DNA of 64,000 nucleotides, from assembly GCA_033398695.1 (NCBI GenBank), contig CM065815.1, positions 147,109,001 through 147,173,000 of the forward strand. Direction: 5' to 3'. The notes below the pieces were generated by a model. The model saw nothing but the letters and a program-made list of their open reading frames with translations, made no database searches and had not been told where the DNA came from. A program made the position numbers and the translations under genes. Shown one piece after another: positions 41,939 through 53,417 of this stretch. Source of the DNA: Orobanche coerulescens. Its lineage: Eukaryota > Streptophyta > Magnoliopsida > Lamiales > Orobanchaceae. The number at the start of each line of letters is the position of its first letter. Position 1 is the stretch's first letter.

Positions 41939-42659
41939 TATTTTATAGGACAATATATTTTTATTATTATCTCACCCAAACCCAAAGCAATGACAAGTAA
42001 AAGTCTCGAAATATTTCGGTCCGAATCGAATTTTCTGACCGTAGAGATATGAGGCTCGAACTTGATCTGACTTATGGTTCGTCTCTAGCTCCGACCGCAA
42101 TTTTTTGTGAAGCTCGAAGGGACCGAGCTTTAAGCCCTAGTTTTGCATTCTCAGTTCAGCTTTAGGGCTCCCATCTCCATGCCGAATCTAGTCTTGCTCC
42201 ATGACTAGATAACGGAGAGCAATAAAATCGTCTAGATTTTATAGGGATTCATATTGTATTTATTTGGATGATATGAGAAATACATGCTAAAAGTTTAGAT
42301 ACATATACTTATTAACAGCATTCACCTTCATATATTACAAGTGTATCAAGAACTCTCTTCACCTCCAAAACCATACAAGTTAGTATTATTTCGATACTTG
42401 ATCGATTTCTCACCCTCACATTATTATGTAATTTATGTCTGAGATACAATATTCTTGGTTGAAGAAATAACCTTATGAATGCACCTTTTCGCTTCAATGT
42501 AAAGCTTTTTATCCATTATTGAGTGTGGAAATAAATATACCCACTCACTTCAAAAAATATATACAAGCATTTTACTTAAGTTTATATTCAAGGTAACCCT
42601 TTGACGGGAATACAAATATGGGTCACACGGATACACCCAATTACTAAGTCCCAAAATTA
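41939..42659. other. AT-rich intergenic stretch
   Basis: Nothing clear. A fragment near 42000-42140 with GCTCGAA and GACCGAGCTTTAAGCCCTAG words resembles one end of a hAT-type MITE but lacks a partner end. Confidence 0.45.
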
Positions 42660-42921
42660 CCACTCCCTCCATTCGAGGATAACTTTTGTACATTCACTAT
42701 TCATTTGGTTAAAATTGACTAACTTTCACCATTAGGTCCCTTTGTATAGATAAGAATATTATCATATATGATCTTGTTAGATTTAACGTAATATATATTT
42801 TCAAAATATTGACTTTTTATAATTCTTAGTTATATGTAATTAATTGTATTAATGGGCAAATATATTTTTTGGAGACTGCGCAGAACGTAAATGTATAAAT
42901 ATTATCATGGGATAGAGTGAG
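42660..42921. mobile_element. degenerate Stowaway-like MITE
   Basis: Left CACTCCCTCCATTCGAGGAT and the complement of the right end (ACTCACTCTATCCCATGAT) are weak inverted repeats near TA flanks. The ends have diverged more than those of the MITEs at 37954 and 41642. Confidence 0.45.
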
Positions 42922-45179
42922 TATCATTTATTACGATCAACACCTACATAATTATATTTTTACTTATTAACATTAGTTCCACCATTCTACCCTCTTCTCT
43001 CAAGGGATAATAAGTAAAATTATTTGGATAAAGAAAATAGGTAAAACTTTTGTTACGACCAAAACCGCCTTAAATTATTTTGCAAGCTCTCATACCACAT
43101 TACTGCTCAAAATAAAATGCAATTGAAATGTAGTTTGGGGCATTTGATGAAATAGGTCATAATAGAAATCAAATCTATTTAGGTTTGTTAATTGATTAAC
43201 TCTCTAGTTTAATAAGTAACTTAAATAAATAATTATTTATATAGTACATATTGGTAAATAAACCAATCTAATCTAGATATAATGTGATCTTAGATAATTA
43301 TTCTTGAAGCATAGTGGTTATTCTTTAATTTGTACCTCAAGATCTTCTACTGTTTGTAGTGTGAGCAACAAGCTATCGGGTCACCTTGACATAGTTCGAT
43401 TGGCCGGAATACACCACCTAGAAGCTCAAGACTTTTCTATCTATTTTTTGAATATTTTTGGTATTTCAGAAAAAAATTAACATGTTCTCCGAATTATAGT
43501 TATAAAGAGACAAGTCAAGATCTATAATTTAACATAGTTAAAAAAAGTTATTGTGAATGGAATGGGACGAATTGACGGACCCCTTGATGTCTTTTTATAG
43601 GCATCTTGTGCTGCCTAGGGATCTTAAGGAGTGCAAGGACTTCCAAGAGACCTTAACTTTCATATTAAGCCATGCTTAATGTAGTTAAAGCCTATTAATA
43701 TCAACTCACTTTACTAAAAATTATTATTACACTTCCTACTTAAATCTCATTTTATGAAATCGGTCCCATTTTTAAATCAACTATTTCTCCTGTTTAAGTT
43801 AACTCATGTCTATTAATTTAATCAACTAACAACTTTAATTAATTAATTTTTTATCCAAGAGTGTTATCACTTATACTTATTATTATATTAAAAATTAATC
43901 CACATGTAGGATTTAATATAATAATCTTTTTGAGTTTCACAAGAGGCATCATCAACCCGAACCAACCAGGACACAATTTCTAACTATAATATTAATTATA
44001 TTGTCCAAAATAGCCAGTATAAATGTGACTCTTACCTATGATAAATCAAAGCAGGAAATATTATAGATATATAATTAAATATTACACACTGAATTAAGAA
44101 ATAAAAATTATGACAGATCTTTGTTTGTAATTTAGTGAGTACAGAAGAAGCTATCTCACAGCGATTAAGTTCAAAGTATATGCAACACGCTAATGTATGT
44201 TTATGGTCAAGACCAACCAATCTCAACCATATACTACAATCTTTCACAGAATTGTCTAAGATTATATAGGTTGTGAATTATTTATATATATTTTATTGCC
44301 ACCAATGTGATCTAATCTAATATTCAAAATATGTGACGAAAATAAATTTAATATTCTCATAGATAAAATAGGAAGGTAATGTAATACAATTATAAAATTT
44401 ATTTCTAGTATACAATCTTAAGAATCTCCCGTTGACTTATCAATATAGCCTAATGTATCTCCCAATTATACTAAAAAATACTGACATACATTGTAACCCC
44501 TTGCCCTTCACATGCACTCCAAAATATTTTGACTGCAAGTATTTCATGAAAAGATTAGAAAGGTTATCTTTTGATGCAATCTTGGACACCATTACGTCTC
44601 CTCACTATACGACGTTTGGTATGAGATTATACGTGCGATTAATATGTTTACCTGCCTTACGATTTCATGGATCCTTCGAGTTTGGGACTGCATCTGTAAT
44701 ATTCGTATTTTTTCTACCTTTGATAATTTTTACTTTTGGTGCTTTTCCACTTTTGGCAACCCGCTTGTAATCATTTCGACAATTTGAAGTTATTTTGTTC
44801 TTCATTTTTTGCCATTTGAACGAGTTTCGGGGCCATTTTATTTTAATCCATGAGATGTTGTGACTTTTTCTTATTTGGGTTCGATTCTTGTAAATCTTGT
44901 TTGAAACTAACTTTTCGGTGTTTCTACTAGTTCATCTAATGTTTACAGACGTGTTGTGATCTTTGGTTTTATTGTTTGATCTCGAACCGTGTTTTTTCGA
45001 CGTCTTAAGCTGTTTTGTAATTTCCTAAGGTTTTGGGCGTGTGATTGGATATTCATTTTTCCATACCCTCGGATGGCCGGATTCATGTTTTTGTTTAGCG
45101 TTTCAGTTTGTTTTTCGACGCTCTTCATAGGCGCTTTTTTGGATATTGTTAATGTTCGAGTTTTGCATCGTTCGGGGCG
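42922..45179. other. AT-rich intergenic region, no supported gene
   Basis: A 2.2 kb stretch with no open frame of recognisable family and no clear element edges. The right part (about 44770-45180) is probably the U3 side of the + strand LTR fragment that follows, but its left boundary cannot be placed. Confidence 0.45.
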
Positions 45180-45640
45180 TGTTCGGGCTGACTAGACTGC
45201 ACAGCAGTGCTTCTATGCAGAAGGAATTAGCGCACGCTATCGAAGCTGTTAGCGCACGCTAACGAGATGAGATAGAATATCACATTTTTCAGGCCCGTTA
45301 GCACAAGGCAATTGGGAAGGCTAGCGCGCGCTAGCTGAGCCCTGTATATATGTGTGGACAATAGCGTTTTCGGCATTCTTTCTCACTTTACAACCCTAAT
45401 TGACGAGAGAGCGAGGAAGGAGCAATTTGGAGGCGATTTGGTGCAATCTTCATCATATGCCACCATTTATGAGTTGTTAACGAAGATAAAACAACATCTA
45501 GTCGATCATTTCCTTCCAAATCAAGGCAAATCCTCATATAATCCTATTTTGGGAATTTTTGTAGTTTTCTTCTTGATTTTGATTTTCATCCAATTTTGAT
45601 GAACCGAGTAGTGCTATTCGGTGTTGTTAATCATGTTCTA
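45180..45640 (+). repeat. + oriented gypsy LTR fragment with palindrome array and TATA box
   Basis: Three good copies of TTAGCGCACGCTA or CTAGCGCGCGCTAG and one broken copy (45227-45335) are followed by a TATA box (TGTATATATG, about 45343) and a leader. This order in + sense mirrors the minus-strand LTRs of the window. About 185 bp later AATCAAG/GCAAAT sits where the others have a GT donor, so the donor may have changed to GC. The fragment is joined at about 45645 to an oppositely oriented LTR piece. Confidence 0.55.
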
Positions 45641-45646
45641 TAGATT

Positions 45647-46038
45647 TTCATAACATGAATTTCCCCAAAAATGGGTCCCTAAAGGGATTATCAATTATGC
45701 TTGTACAAGTAATCAAGACAAACCATTCGCTTACACATTTCATAGTACATGCATCCAATCAATTCAAAACAAAATCCAGACATGTCTTTTCCCGGAAAAC
45801 AAGCAGTCAAATATCACAGTTACAAACTTGCCTAAAGATCGGGGTGAAGCCACTGATCTCATACGAGGCCTCTATAGACCCTCCTGGACTGGCCATAATT
45901 ATAAATCACGCACATGCATCGCCTAGGACCGGGGCTAAACCACTGGTCCCATTCGAGGCCTCTATGGACCCTCTCGGACTGGCTAGCCAACAGGCTCGTG
46001 AATCCGGTGCTAAACCATTGGATTCCTCCAAGGCCCCG
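45647..46038 (-). repeat. gypsy LTR fragment (copy of 50668-51060)
   Basis: It aligns over almost 400 bp with 50668-51060, including the tandem units beginning with GGGGTGAAGCC and GGGGCTAAACC. At 46038 homology stops and integrase-coding sequence begins. Identity is about 90% by eye. It is probably part of the damaged 3' LTR of the element whose 5' LTR starts at 49700. Confidence 0.75.
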
Positions 46039-46435
46039 TCGGGCATGACTAGGATCCGGAACATATTCCTCAGCTGGGAAACATGGAAAACGCTATGGAT
46101 GTGACTCAAAGCCGGCGGCAACGCCAAGCGATATGCCAACTCGCCGACCCTCTCGAGAATCTCAAAGGGCCCAATAAATCTCGGACTCAACTTTCCATTC
46201 TTCCCAAAGCAGAAAACTCCCTCGTCGGCGACACCTTTAGCAAAACATGGTCTCCCACCTCGAATTCCAAAGGTCGACTACGAACACCAGCATAGGATTT
46301 CTGTCGACTCTGAGCAGTCAACATCCTTTCCTGAATCAATTCCACCTTCTTCCTCATTTCCAAAGTAATATCCGGTTCGGTCCTGACCAAATCGGACATC
46401 TTGTTCCAACAAATCGGCGATCTCAAACACCAACG
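46039..46435 (-). pseudogene. gypsy integrase C-terminal fragment
   Basis: Minus-strand sequence encodes SPICWNKMSDLVRTEPDI, then [35 protein letters not shown], then after a frameshift near 46188 [20 protein letters not shown] and FHVSQLRNM. This is the C-terminal part of chromovirus integrase. Both ends are broken: an LTR fragment on one side and a 14 bp minisatellite on the other. Confidence 0.85.
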
Positions 46436-46605
46436 GTCAAACAACAATGATTGAACAACAATGATCGAACAACAACGATCGAACAACAATGGTTGAACAA
46501 CAATGATCGAACAACAACGGTCGAACAACAATGATCGAACAACAACGGTCGGACAACAATGATCGAACAACAATGGTCGAACAACAACCATCGAACAACA
46601 ACTCC
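46436..46605. repeat. 14 bp minisatellite, about 12 units
   Basis: The unit is ATCGAACAACAATG with variants GTCGAACAACAACG and TTGAACAACAATG. Because 14 is not a multiple of 3, each frame reads through all three phases with a 14-residue period, which produces misleading open frames. It starts exactly where integrase coding homology stops. Confidence 0.9.
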
Positions 46606-46861
46606 GAAGTTCACACTTCAACTCAAGACATTAAAAGGACTTGTAGAGACTAAAAAGACGATAATTACGAACAAGGTTCACAAAAATCGAACCGAACTCG
46701 AAAAAGTCAGAACGATAAACAGATTGGTCCGAAACAATATCACAACCCGTTCGAATGATAAAAACTGAAGAACAGAACAAGTCCATAAAGTATAAACGAA
46801 CACGAGCGAGTCGATAGAATTGAAAAAAAATACAGAAGTAAAAAATAACACGGGTATTACA
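46606..46861 (-). repeat. gypsy LTR U3 end
   Basis: It ends CGGGTATTACA, like the LTR ends at 5426 and 10060. It is followed by TTCAACCTCTTTTAAAAG and GTCGTCCCCGAGACTC, which match the pol-end/polypurine junction seen right of LTR 2. It is therefore the U3 end of a minus-strand 3' LTR whose middle is missing or replaced by the integrase and minisatellite block. Confidence 0.6.
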
Positions 46862-48014
46862 TTCAACCTCTTTTAAAAGAAGTGTCGTCCCCGAGACTCA
46901 CAACAACGAAAGCAAGGTATCAACATAACAAGCAACTGCCAGAAACATCCTTCAAGGGCCTCTCAGAGTCGATCCTGACATCTGTGCTGGAGTCCGTGCC
47001 CCGGAAGACTCGGTAACCAACTCGCAAAACTGGATTCTGTGTCCGTCGAGTCCACACTTGTAACACGTGACTGGCGAGAAGGACAATTTGCACGTACATG
47101 CCCCGGTTAAAACACCTCGGCATACCGAACATACAACTGCTAGGTACAATGAAACATAACACCGCAAAACAACATACCAGAGATACCAACTCAGCATAAC
47201 ATATCAACGTGAGGCAACAGATAGTAACACGACAAAATATCCACTCCAGGTAATTGCACAAATACAAAAACTACCACAGCAACAAACAAAACTTGCAGTC
47301 GTAAACGAATCGCATAACCATAACAACGGAACTTACGATCTTTACCAATACAAACAAGGCCAAAACAAAGTTCACGTCACAGTGGCCAACCACTGGTAAC
47401 ATTCTTTTAAAAATAAAATTTTCCGAGGTATTCATTCAAATGATAATATTTTAAAACTCTTGAATTTGAACGATTTTGCAGAAACGAAATTTTTGAAAAA
47501 ATTATTTTTAATACCTCAGTCGTTTAATCAAAACCATAACCCATTTTTATAACCGTTTATGTTTTGAAATCATTTGCAAAACAACATTCCGAAATATCAA
47601 TTCCTTCAGAAACAACATCATCAAGATATCCACGTCATCACGTATCCTCATCACAATAATAAACACACAAGGTAACCACATGTTACCATTTAGCATCATC
47701 CCAATTAACAACACGTAGGGTATCCTGTGGCCATGCTTTCTTAGCATCGACCCCCATAGGTTTCACCGAACCATCCCCGGGTGTACAATCCATTCATACT
47801 CGTACTAACCATTTCTATGGCTCCTCAATCACAACGTAATAACATTATACAAGTCACAAATCAAATCGAGCGCATACAACATAACAATTGGGCACCCACC
47901 TAAAATTCTTCAATAAGAACAGTAATATGACAAATATGTCACAACGGCTTGACACCTCATGATTCAACTCTGACCGATCGCCTTAAGCGATAAATTCACA
48001 TCATGCACATACTG

Positions 48015-48135
48015 CTGCTTAACGCGTGCTAAGCCTACGATTGGCATGCATTAATAAGCTAAAATAATCAAATATTCTGTCCAGGTTCGTTAGTGTGCGC
48101 TAATGATGAAATTAGCGTGCGCTAACTGATTCGTC
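48015..48135. promoter_or_regulatory. TTAGCGTGCGCTAA cluster
   Basis: Two good copies (TTAGTGTGCGCTAA, TTAGCGTGCGCTAA) and one degenerate copy (TTAACGCGTGCTAA) within 120 bp. The layout resembles the secondary cluster at 8528-8615. Confidence 0.6.
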
Positions 48136-48919
48136 TCATAAAATATTTCAAGTTGAATTTAGAGTTTTAAATCGAGTAAGATTTTTCATCTTTCACTATT
48201 TATTTTCCGAAAATAAAAATCACATTTTTGTTCTAAAATACAAAAAATTATGGCGTGAAAGATCTTTAAAATCGTATACTTGAGTTATTTGAAAATAAAA
48301 CCGATTAGTTAAAAGCAGATTCAAAACCCTTTTCAAACACGACAAGGGATTAACGGCGGTAGCATTTTATAAAATGTCCCAAAACACTTTTAAACGCATC
48401 TTTCAAATACCGTCACAAGGTTTTATTTGAAAATACAAGGCTGGCTCGCCAAAATTCACACCACTTTTTAAAATCCACAATACGCCGCCATTTGATCGCG
48501 CCGTCAAAATATTTTCAAAAACTGGTTTTCCAAGATACACTCAGATCTAAAAAATTTTCAAGCAGACGCGCCGCAGGTATAATTATCAATAGGAGTACAT
48601 TGGTTGTAAATAACAACAATTAGCCAAATACCATCAATTCTCAAACACATGTATATACGGCATTCAAAAATCACCAATTCAACAAGCGCAACTCGGAAAC
48701 ACTAATTTCAAACATACGTCAAACCATCTCTCCAAGTTTAATAGCATAACTAATGAACACCGATTCGAACACATGTCGAAACCATCTATATGAGTCTCTC
48801 AACAAACTCTACCGTCAAAATATTTCCTGGAACACATCAATGTTCAAAGCTTCCACATCATGCTGCACCACTCGGTGTCCAAATAGTCAATACATTTAGC
48901 TCAACACACATGTAGTACA

Positions 48920-49529
48920 TCACAAGTACCGAACACAGATTTCATCACACAACATACACATAATAAAATCAACCTCACGATCCGGTGGTAACCCCGACAA
49001 CTCATCAGGAAATGCATTTGGGAACTCACTAACGACTGAAATCGATGAAAGCTCGACTCCACCATCCTCCGTCTTCAAGGCGTAATACCAATAACCAGTA
49101 CACCCCTTCCGTAGGAGTCTCATCGCCTTCAAGACATCAATTACGAACTTCTGGTTTCCCCTCTTTTGCCCCGTGAAAGAGTGCTCGGTGCCGTCCTAAG
49201 CTAACATGGTGATGATCCTCGAGCGGTAGTTCATGATCGCACCATGCCGCTCGAGCTAATCATCCCCGAAAATCAAAATTTTCACCCTCAATATCCACAA
49301 TAATAATATTAGAGTCAAGTCCTCTCACAATATACCACGGAACAATCTCGGATCTTCCGATCACCAATGATCCTATCACCTCTAGGAAGTTTAGCGATAA
49401 AAGGCTCATAAGACGACAAACATTCAAGACCCAAACGGCGCACACACTCCAGAGAGATACACGAATGCGTAACAACATAATCGAAAAGCAACTCGATGAT
49501 AAGTATGAGAGAAAACAATCACAGTTCAA
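48920..49529 (-). pseudogene. gypsy protease and RT-start remnants
   Basis: The 49315-49518 part encodes a protease remnant, ELLFDYVVTHSCISLECV and RRLGLECLSSYEPF; the catalytic DSG/DTG is lost (DYV). The 48920-49132 part encodes AMRLLRKGCTGYWYYALK and FPNAFPDELSGLPPDREVDF, the linker just before RT. The two parts are in different frames. No zinc knuckle or RT core remains. Confidence 0.85.
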
Positions 49530-49683
49530 GAAACGGAAGTACGATACGAGAAAACAAGAGAATCGAGTAAGGAAAACTTACGAACACTTGAAGTACCGAG
49601 ATGATGGCAGCGTGATGACGATGTGCAAAACAAAACATAACTAGACCCAATTAACCGACAAGCCTAGGTATCCATAAACCTGG

Positions 49684-49694
49684 TTCCGATACCA
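49684..49694 (-). other. primer-binding site, diverged
   Basis: The + strand reads TTCCGATACCA, a variant of the initiator tRNA-Met site, five bases from the LTR start at 49700. Confidence 0.75.
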
Positions 49695-49901
49695 TTTTCT
49701 GTAACACCCCAAGATATTCAGGGTATATTACAGCGCCGTGGACCCCTATATGGGACTCACCAGGCTAAGTAAGAAATACCAGTCGTCTAACCATCTCGGT
49801 TAGCGAGAAAACACACATCACTAAGACGAAAATTAAATAAACTACCCGGTACAACCGGTAAACCAGACATCACCGACAATCATAAATAGCATTTGGTATA
49901 C

Positions 49902-50485
49902 TAAAAGGTTCATGGTTATTGGTTTTAACCGGAACCTAACCGAACCGACATGGTTCCAATTAACCGAGAACCACTATTTGTGGTTAGGGTGCGGTTTGTG
50001 GTTCCTACTTTAAAAAAAATTATGGTTAGTGGTTAACCGGAACCGAATGGTTCCAGAACAAAAGAAACATAAACCGAAATTATGATAAATTATAATTATA
50101 TATTTTTATCCTAAAAATATGTAAATTAATTGCCCCCACATCAATTCTCCGTTTGTGATTGTTTTGCATTTTAATTGTTGGATTTATGGATTAATTTTGA
50201 CTTATAGTTGTTGGATTTATGGATTAATTGTGTTTTTGTCTACTATTTTTGTTTTAAAAGATTAATTTTAGTATTTTAGAATTGATTATTTCAGTTTTTT
50301 TTGGATAAAAAAAGGAAAATGATTTTTAAGGTTAACCGAACCGGAACCATATATAATCAGTGTGGTTCCGGTTAACCGAAATTTAAAGTGGTGTGGTTAG
50401 TGGTTCCTATTTTGGGGCATTTATGGTTCCGGTTAATCGAAAATTATGGTTCGGTTAACCGGAACCGAACCACTCTACACCCCTA
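49902..50485. mobile_element. hAT-like MITE, about 584 bp
   Basis: GGTTCCGGTTAACC and AACCGGAACC words occur in both orientations at both ends. The right end (complement TAGGGGTGTAGAGTGG) is hAT-like; the left end (TAAAAGGTTCATGGTTATTGG) has decayed, and I see no target duplication. Confidence 0.6.
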
Positions 50486-50856
50486 CAAACCAATTTCCAA
50501 ATCCAAAATGCCTAAGTACTCGCGAGTACGGTCTATCAGTTTATAAATTGAAAACAAACATTTAAAATGGCAACTAAAACAAAGGACTCATTTGCACACG
50601 TCAACCACCTTAGCCAACATCCTAGTACTGTCCAGTGCTCGATCGACCGGCTGAATGCAACCTGAAATTCATAACACGATTTTCCCCAAAAACAGGTCCC
50701 AAAAGGGGTTAGCAATTATGCTAGTACAAGTAATCAAGGCAAGCCATTCGCTTACACATTTCATAGTACATGCATCAAATCAATTCAAAATAAAATCCAG
50801 ACATGTCTTTTCTTGGAAAACAAGCAGTCAAATATCACAGTTATAAACTTGCCTAG

Positions 50857-51080
50857 GATCGAGGTGAAGCCACTGATCCCATCCGAGGCCTCTATGGACC
50901 CTCCCGGACTGGCCATAATTATAAATTACGCACATGCATCGCTTAGGACCGGGGATAAACCACGGGTCCCATCCGAGGCCTCTGTGGACCCTCTCGGACT
51001 GGCTAGCCAACAAGCTCGTGAATCCGGGACTAAAGCACTGGATTCCTCCGAGGCCACGTCGGACCCTCCCGGAGTGATCA
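50857..51080. repeat. tandem units in LTR 3
   Basis: Three units begin near 50861, 50951 and 51025. Each contains CCGAGGCC followed by GGACCCTC and CGGA, with spacings of about 90 and 74 bp. They correspond in position to the tandem units at 3631 and 7577. Confidence 0.75.
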
Positions 51081-51691
51081 AAGCACACACATATTATACA
51101 TCAACATTTCATGTTAAGCATAAAGGTTTCACAAGAATACTTGCCTTAAGTAATTAACGACGAAATGGACGGAACGGAGAAACAACCACGATCGCTAGGA
51201 ACCGACAAACCCGGACCTAATGCTTCGAAGAATATAATTACAACCATTTCTAAACGAGTACGGAAATGGAATAAACCCGAAAACCCACCTACAATTCATG
51301 TAAATTCGTACAAAAATAACAACGAGGGCGGATCACAACCGAACCCTCTGGATTTCAGAAATACCATGAAATTTACCATGAACTCGTAGGGAAAACATGA
51401 ATACTACTAAGATTAACCACATACATCATGGATTAATCAACAATACGACACGAATCGGACAAAACTCAAAACCCCCCAATTTACCCAAAGGTAGAGTTCT
51501 AAGAGCTTACCTCAGATTGAAGACGAAGAACAAATTTTGGTGTTGTTAATATACATCAAGAACTAAATAGAGATGATAGCTTGGAGTTACAAGACTTCGA
51601 ATCGCCCGAAAATCACCCAAGAATCGCCTAGATTGCCCTAGCCGCGGAGGAGGAAGAGAAGTGAGTAAAATGGGCGAGTCTGGGTCAACTA

Positions 51692-53171
51692 TGTAGGTCA
51701 CAAGTCGTCCAGGAATAAGTCTAGAGGGGGGGTGAATAGACTTATTGAAATTTTTTCCCACAAAGGATGAGTTTCTCAGCTGATAGATATGCGGAAGTCA
51801 GCTGATGACAAACGTAAATAGTTAATGGAACAGTTAAGTATTAATGCAGCAGTTAAGTATGATGCTAAAACAGTAAAGTACGCAGGCAATTTATAGTGGT
51901 CTCAGAGGTGGGGTAATCCTCTACTAATCCACTTTCTCCAAACCAGTTGGAGATGAATCCACTATAATTCTTAATCAGTGATAAATATTACAGTGATTCT
52001 ACAACTTAGCTACAACAACTTCCAACCAGTGAAAATCTCGTCGTTGCAACTCCTTTCTGACTGCCTAGCACCACTCGATTCTTCAAATCCTTGGATGCCT
52101 ATCAGTCGCGTAACTTCAACCAGTGAAGTACCCCTTACTAAGGTTTTAATACAAGAGTGTTTTGTCTTCTCCAACTAAGAGCTTTCTTCGTATATGAATG
52201 AGAATACTGCTCTTTACGATACTATAGATTTCTGATTGCTTAGATTGCTTTGATCGCTTGAAAGTATAGTTCGCACCGTGTCCTGCTCAACTTCAAATAT
52301 TCAGATATATATATATATATAGGTGTCTATCCTTGAGCATTTTCATAGCCGTTTCAAATCTGTAACAAATCCATCCGTTGGAGAATATAGACTTCTTTGT
52401 TTTTCTTTCTGAAAGTTGCAAGGGTGGATTCCATTATTTTAATCCATTTTCGACCGTTGTGAAGACTTCCATGTGATGGCGCCAAATCTTTTGAATATAA
52501 TAAGATTAAAGTCTCCAGTGGTGGGTTTAGATGAATTACTTAATTCACTTCCTTTCCGGGAATCTCTCCAATCTGTCCCTTATCGTCCGCATGTGACTTT
52601 CCGTAAATATTGACTATTCAACACATGCTGACGTGGACTGGAGTACTTGGCTGATCACTTGACTGATCTTTCTGTGGTCAAACTATCTGATGTGCAGTCA
52701 ACCTTCTCTGATGTTGACTTCTCTGATGTGCCGACTTGTTTGAAGTCTTCTAACCTGACTGAACTTGACTGATCTGATGATCACACTTCAGATGACTTGA
52801 CTTTTCACCTTGACTGTAGTCTGGTCCAACTTCGCTGATTAAATTATTGACCAGAACTTCTCTGATAAGGGTTGCCTGATATGGCTCGTCTGTGGTTAAC
52901 CTTATCCGAACAGTTGAGTTGACCAAGACTCGGCTGATAGATACTTATCTGTGATTTGTACTTAGCCAATTTTTAAAGCCTAACTTATATGGTCTATAGA
53001 AGATACTCATTTGGTTCTTCTTTACATTTTGCCAAGTATCTAACTTAACACAATTTGGCCTATGGAAGATACTCATATGGTTCTTCCTTACATTTTGCCA
53101 AGCAATAAACATACATTTGAATAGACAAATACAATGATGACATCATCAAAATCTAACAGGTATTCCTAACA
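51692..53171 (-). repeat. copia 3' LTR
   Basis: This 1480 bp LTR is highly similar to 62037-63620, apart from a 228 bp palindrome in the latter that is represented here by a single arm. A TA-rich TATA region lies at about 52302-52321 on the minus strand. U3 (about 52620-52960) is full of CTGATGT/CTGATCT words. Next to its right end the minus strand reads AATAGGAGGAATT, the polypurine tract. Confidence 0.92.
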
Positions 53172-53417
53172 AATTCCTCCTATTTTGATGATGGCAAAAC
53201 TTAAGCAATTATTCAAATGAATAACAGGTCTGCACACAAGTGCAAGACACAAACTAAAATCAGTCTTGTTTTGAGACAACTAGAGGTTGTCATTCAAATG
53301 ACTGTTTATATAATTTTCCTGAGTTTGTTTACAAGTATATCAGCTTCGAATGAACAAACAAATACAGAAGGAAAAAAAATTACAAGTGCTTTAAAAACAA
53401 GAATTACAAAGAAAATC

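Larger units (their letters stand above)
46862..49683 (-). mobile_element. degenerate gypsy interior
   Basis: This lies between a pol-end/LTR junction (46861) and a primer site (49684-49694), so it should be an element interior. Only short coding remnants can be read (48920-49529); gag and most of pol are absent. A TTAGCGTGCGCTAA cluster at 48015-48135 suggests that LTR material is also included, that is, rearrangement. Confidence 0.6.
49700..51691 (-). repeat. gypsy LTR 3, part 1 (U5 side)
   Basis: It starts TGTAACACCCCAAG and shares ATTACAGCGCCGTGG with LTR 2, so the families are related. It contains a nested hAT-like MITE (49902-50485), tandem units (50857-51080) and a splice donor (CTGAG/GTAAGC, exon end 51511). 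It is interrupted at 51691 by the copia element and resumes at 63621 with the TATA box and motif array. Confidence 0.78.

Noticed and set aside
43300..43500. A possible solo LTR or TRIM near GATCTTCTACTGTTTGTAG
   Set aside because: The phrase resembles retroelement LTRs vaguely, but I could place neither ends nor a duplication.
44432..44770. 112-codon plus-strand frame with hydrophobic stretches
   Set aside because: No start context, no family resemblance, and it ends at the suspected LTR border; probably chance in AT-rich DNA.
46423..46621. Open frames with LLFDHCCS-type repeats
   Set aside because: The 14 bp minisatellite reads through all frames with a 14-residue period; it is not a protein gene.
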